Source: Adiantum capillus-veneris
Taxonomy: Eukaryota; Streptophyta; Polypodiopsida; Polypodiales; Pteridaceae
DNA: 57,029 nt
Assembly (NCBI GenBank): GCA_014529385.2
Contig: JABFUD020000358.1
Coordinates: 1 to 57,029 of the forward strand
Direction: 5' to 3'
The notes beneath the pieces were generated by a model. It saw only the letters and a list, made by a program, of their open reading frames with translations, made no database searches and was not told where the DNA came from. This document shows positions 54,120-57,029 of the stretch, one piece after another (position 1 is the stretch's first letter; each line of letters begins with the position of its first letter). Both the position numbers and the translations under genes were made by a program.

Positions 54120-55260
54120 GTGGAGACCACAGAATGGGTGAGTCCAGTTGTAGTCAGTCCAAAGAAGGATGGGAAGTGGAGAATTTGTGTAGATTTTAAA
54201 CCCTTAAATGTAGCCACTAAGAAGAACCCATATCCTCTTCCATTTATCGATCAGATCTTGGATTCAGTGGTAGGTTATGAGAGGTACAGTGTGTGTGATG
54301 GTTTTTTCGGCTATTTTCAATTGAAGATTGCTCTTAAAGACCGCACAAAGACCACTTTTATTACGCCATGGGGCTACTATTGCTACATAGTATTGCCATT
54401 TGGGTTGTCAAATGGACCTTCCTTCTATCAAGAGAGAGTAAATTGGGTGTTGGAACCATTCATTGGTAGTTGTGTTAAAGCTTTTATGGATGACTTCTGT
54501 GTTTATAGCAGTAGGGTTGAACACCATGAGAAGCTGCAGATGGTATTGGCTCAATATGATGAATGTGGAGGACAACTAAATCCCAAAAAATGTCATCTAG
54601 CACAGCCAAGGGTGAAGTTATTGGGCCATATGCTGTCAGAAAATGGCATTGAGGCTGATCCAGATAAGGTTAAGTCTATTATTCTTCTTCCAGCACCTAG
54701 GAGTACGAAGCAATTGGCAACTTTTATACACAAAGTGAAGTACATGGCACAATTTATTCCATTGTCTTCGCAGCTTCTTTATCCATTACAGCAAGTGACA
54801 AAGCATGATCCATTGCAATGGGATGACAAGTGTGAAGAAGTGTTTCAAGAGGTGAAAGAGGTGTTAGGGGGGTTGTCAGCCATGCAGGCTCCTGATTGGG
54901 AGAAAGTGTTTTATGTAAATCCATGAGTAGGGGATGATACCATTGGAGCCATGCTATTGCAAAAGGGGAAGGGCAGCCATTATATGAGTCCAATGTATTG
55001 TGCAAGCCGAGTGAAGTTGGTAGCGGAGAGAAAGTTCTCGGAAGTAGAGCTAGTGATGGCCAGTGTAATATTTGCTTGTCGACGATTTCTTCATTACTTG
55101 CTACCACGGCCTTTTGTTTTCTTGACGAGTTATGCCTTTTTGCCACAGTTAATTAATGGTACTAACATGTCAAATGTGGTGAATAAATGGGTAATTGAGC
55201 TGCAAGAGTTTGAGTTCTCTTTTCTAGTGGAAGATAGTACAAGGGCTACCCTAGTTGATT
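54120..55260 (+). pseudogene. Reverse transcriptase and first RNase H of element F
   Basis: A frameshift near 54120 starts an open 268-codon RT frame: WVSPVVVSPKKDGKWRICVDFKPLN, PYPLPFIDQIL, YSVCDGFFGYFQ (motif A), WGYYCYIVLPFGLSNGPSFYQ, KAFMDDFCVYSS (motif C, both Asp kept, 54489-54494) and KCHLAQPRVKLLGHMLS. A TGA (54924-54926) follows VFYVNP. RNase H then continues as AMLLQKGKG, SPMYCASRVKLVAERKFSEVELVMASVIFACRRFLHYLL. The RT catalytic motif looks intact apart from the stop, making this the best-preserved Ty3 RT in the window. Confidence 0.87.
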
Positions 55261-55299
55261 TGTTGACCTACAAAGAGAATCCCCTTATTGTTAAGGAAG

Positions 55300-55811
55300 A
55301 GGTGGTGAGAAAGGTAGTTGAAGAAGTGCCACATATCAGCAATGCACATGTGTTGTTCTTTGATGGTTCATACAGAAAGAGCCATGATACAGCTTCAGGG
55401 GGTATAGCACTTTATGATCCAAAGGGGAAGCTAGTATGCAAGAGAGGGTTCAAATTGGATGCTCATAGTAACAAGGAGGCTGAATATGATACTCTGGAAG
55501 CCGGATTACACATTTGTTTGAAGCATGGGGTTCAAAGGTTGAGCATAAAAGGTGATGCCTTGTTAGTGGTGAAGCAAGTGCTGGGTGTGTGGAAGAACAA
55601 GAACACCTCATTGAAGGAAATGTGCTTTAGAATTAAAGGCCTGTTAAAAAAGTTCGAAGCATGGATCATCAGACACATTGAACGTGCTCTAAATGGAGAG
55701 GCACATGAAGCATCTCAAGGCATGATTGGGGAGCTATTTGTGTTGAGGACCACTTTACCTCTTTATCATGGCCGGGAAAGTTTGGCTCAAGAAGAGGAGT
55801 TTTTGCTAACA
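55300..55811 (+). pseudogene. Second (archaeal-type) RNase H of element F
   Basis: After KVVEEVPHI the frame reads VLFFDGSYRKSHDTASGG, with the first catalytic Asp. Then come SNKEAEYDTLEAGLHICLKHG (Glu) and RLSIKGDALLVVKQV (second Asp). In IERALNGEAHEAS the expected NxxAD motif has His instead of Asp. This aRNH-type domain between RNase H and integrase is diagnostic for Tat/Ogre elements and is thought to have been acquired independently of the first RNase H. The frame ends at a TGA (55812-55814) that interrupts the continuing polyprotein. Confidence 0.85.
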
Positions 55812-55814
55812 TGA

Positions 55815-57029
55815 ATCATTCCAAAGGAGATTCATAAGTCTAAGAAGTATGGCTTTGTGCGTAGAGCATACAGGTACAAATTGATTGGTGATGTCTTATA
55901 CATGAAAGGGGCTGATCTCGTGTTGAGACGTGTACCTTGGCAGGAGGAGCTTTACAAAGTGTTGGAAGAGAATCATGAAGGCGCATGTGGTGGCCATTTT
56001 GCTCTAAAGATCACCTTGCATAAGATTTTGCAAGAGGGGTATGTATGGCCTAGTTTGCACAAGGATGTTCACCATTGGTGTAGGTCTTGCAATAGGTGTC
56101 AAGCATTTGGGAAGAGAGTGTTGAAGCCAGAGCTACGAAAAACCATTATGGCGTTTGATGTGTTTGAAAAGTGGGGGATTGATGCAATAGGCCCGTTACC
56201 TATCACAAGCAGGGGCAAAAGCTATATCTTGACGGCAGTGGACTATCTCTCTAGATGGGCAGAGGCTGTAGCAGTAAAATAGATCACTGCAAAGGATGTG
56301 GAAAAATTTGTGTATGATGAAATATGTTGCAAGTTTGGGGTGCCATTAGAGCTACTTTCACATAAGGGGCCAGGATTTAGAGCTAAACTGCTAGACTTCT
56401 TATGCACAAAGATGAAGATTAGGCACCAGCATACCACTCCTTATTACCCGCAGTGTAATGGCTTAAATGAAAGATTCAATGGTGAGTTGGTACAAATTCT
56501 TTCTAAAGTGACAGAGCACCAAGGAAAGAATTGGGATTTGGAATTGCCTAGTGCATTATGAGCTTACCGTACTTCTGTGAAGACAGGTACAGGGTTTACT
56601 CCATTTCATTTGGTGTATGGAAAGGAAGCACTATTACCTATGAAGGTAGAGTTGCCTGCGGTCAAGATGTTAGAGAAGTTGCTTGGGCCGCCTAGTGATG
56701 CATTCAAAGAGAGGCTCTTGCAGTTACAAGAGGTCCAGTTGGATAGGATGACCGCATTGAAGCATTATGGGCAGATGCAGGATAAGGCTTTGGCAAAGAT
56801 AAATGAAAAGGTCAAAAGTAAGGGTATCAAGAAACATGACTTGGTTTTGCGCTACAACAGTAAGCTAGACAACACCTTCCAAAAGAAGTTTCAAATTAAG
56901 TGTGAAGGACCTTTCAAGGTAGTGGAGTGTTTTCCAAATGGCACATATCAGGTGGCTAACCTGGATGGTGTTCTACATAAGTCAACGGTAAATGGATTGC
57001 GTCTTAAAATGTATCATGCTAGATTGTGA
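55815..57029 (+). pseudogene. Integrase of element F
   Basis: The order is VLYMKGADLVLRRVPW; zinc-binding HEGACGGHF...CRSCNRC; core KWGIDAIGPLP (Asp at 56181), LLSHKGPGFRA (His at 56361-56363 where the second catalytic Asp is expected), and CNGLNERFNGELV (Glu at 56469). GFTPFHLVYGKEALLP follows, then the C-terminal GPFKVVECFPNGTYQVANLDG ending HARL. In-frame stops are TAG (56280-56282) and TGA (56559-56561). The final stop is the last codon of the window. Loss of the second Asp means this copy could not integrate DNA. Confidence 0.87.

Larger units (their letters stand above)
50040..57029 (+). mobile_element. Element F: Tat/Ogre-like Ty3 element, right end cut by window
   Basis: Plus-strand order: a long upstream region (probably LTR plus leader), gag, protease, acidic linker, RT, first RNase H, second archaeal-type RNase H and integrase. 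The integrase frame ends at TGA 57027-57029, the last base of the window, so the 3' LTR is not seen. The second RNase H between RT/RNase H and integrase is the hallmark of the Tat/Ogre branch. About seven nonsense codons and two or three frameshifts inactivate it. The left boundary is not determined. Confidence 0.75.

Overview
This window looks like land-plant nuclear DNA, probably intergenic heterochromatin from a large, repeat-rich genome. I see no host gene, rRNA, tRNA or CRISPR array. Nearly everything is LTR retrotransposon sequence in several layers: Ty3-type (Metaviridae) elements on both strands and one Ty1/Copia element (Pseudoviridae). Almost every reading frame carries stops or frameshifts, so this is a graveyard of relics. 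The plant assignment rests on the element types: tRNA-iMet and tRNA-Asp-like primer sites and a Tat/Ogre-type element with two RNase H domains. I cannot name the species; a fern, lycophyte or gymnosperm is a guess.

Layout, with labels A to H being mine. Plus-strand element A (1-3378, left part outside the window) ends in a very short 153-bp LTR. A and plus-strand element B both sit inside minus-strand element E (3384-4302 and 14655-18699; its 5' LTR is 17776-18699). B (4303-14649) is nearly complete, with 2.2-kb LTRs, PBS, gag, protease, RT, RNase H, integrase and PPT. E is itself inserted in the gag of another minus-strand element, G (18705 to about 19700). Minus-strand element D carries RT, RNase H and integrase at 22150-25124, and gag, leader, PBS and 5' LTR at 38592-38888 and from 43720 to about 49990. 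D is split by plus-strand element C (25125-38591) and by a Copia element (38894-43714, perfect CTCAA target duplication). C contains the minus-strand element H (28537 to about 33950). Plus-strand Tat-like element F fills the right end (about 50040-57029); the window stops exactly at the end of its integrase frame.

Three observations stand out. First, a family of small proteins (70-75 codons) is encoded upstream of gag: two tandem paralogues joined by an ATGA overlap lie inside each LTR of B, and a third homologue lies upstream of gag in F, which belongs to a different Ty3 lineage. The three align without gaps over about 65 residues and differ widely at third codon positions, which points to selection on the protein. 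I do not recognise this family. Second, two related MITE-like insertions (247 and 252 bp) have matching terminal inverted repeats and perfect 8-bp target duplications; one interrupts the gag-protease frame of B exactly. Third, C encodes no recognisable polymerase but shares B's primer site and a nearly identical polypurine-tract/LTR junction, so it may be a non-autonomous partner of B's lineage. The leaders of D and E also carry arrays of repeated palindromes.

All domain calls come from reading motifs by eye. LTR ends were placed from TG...CA termini, primer sites and duplicated flanks; those marked approximate are uncertain.
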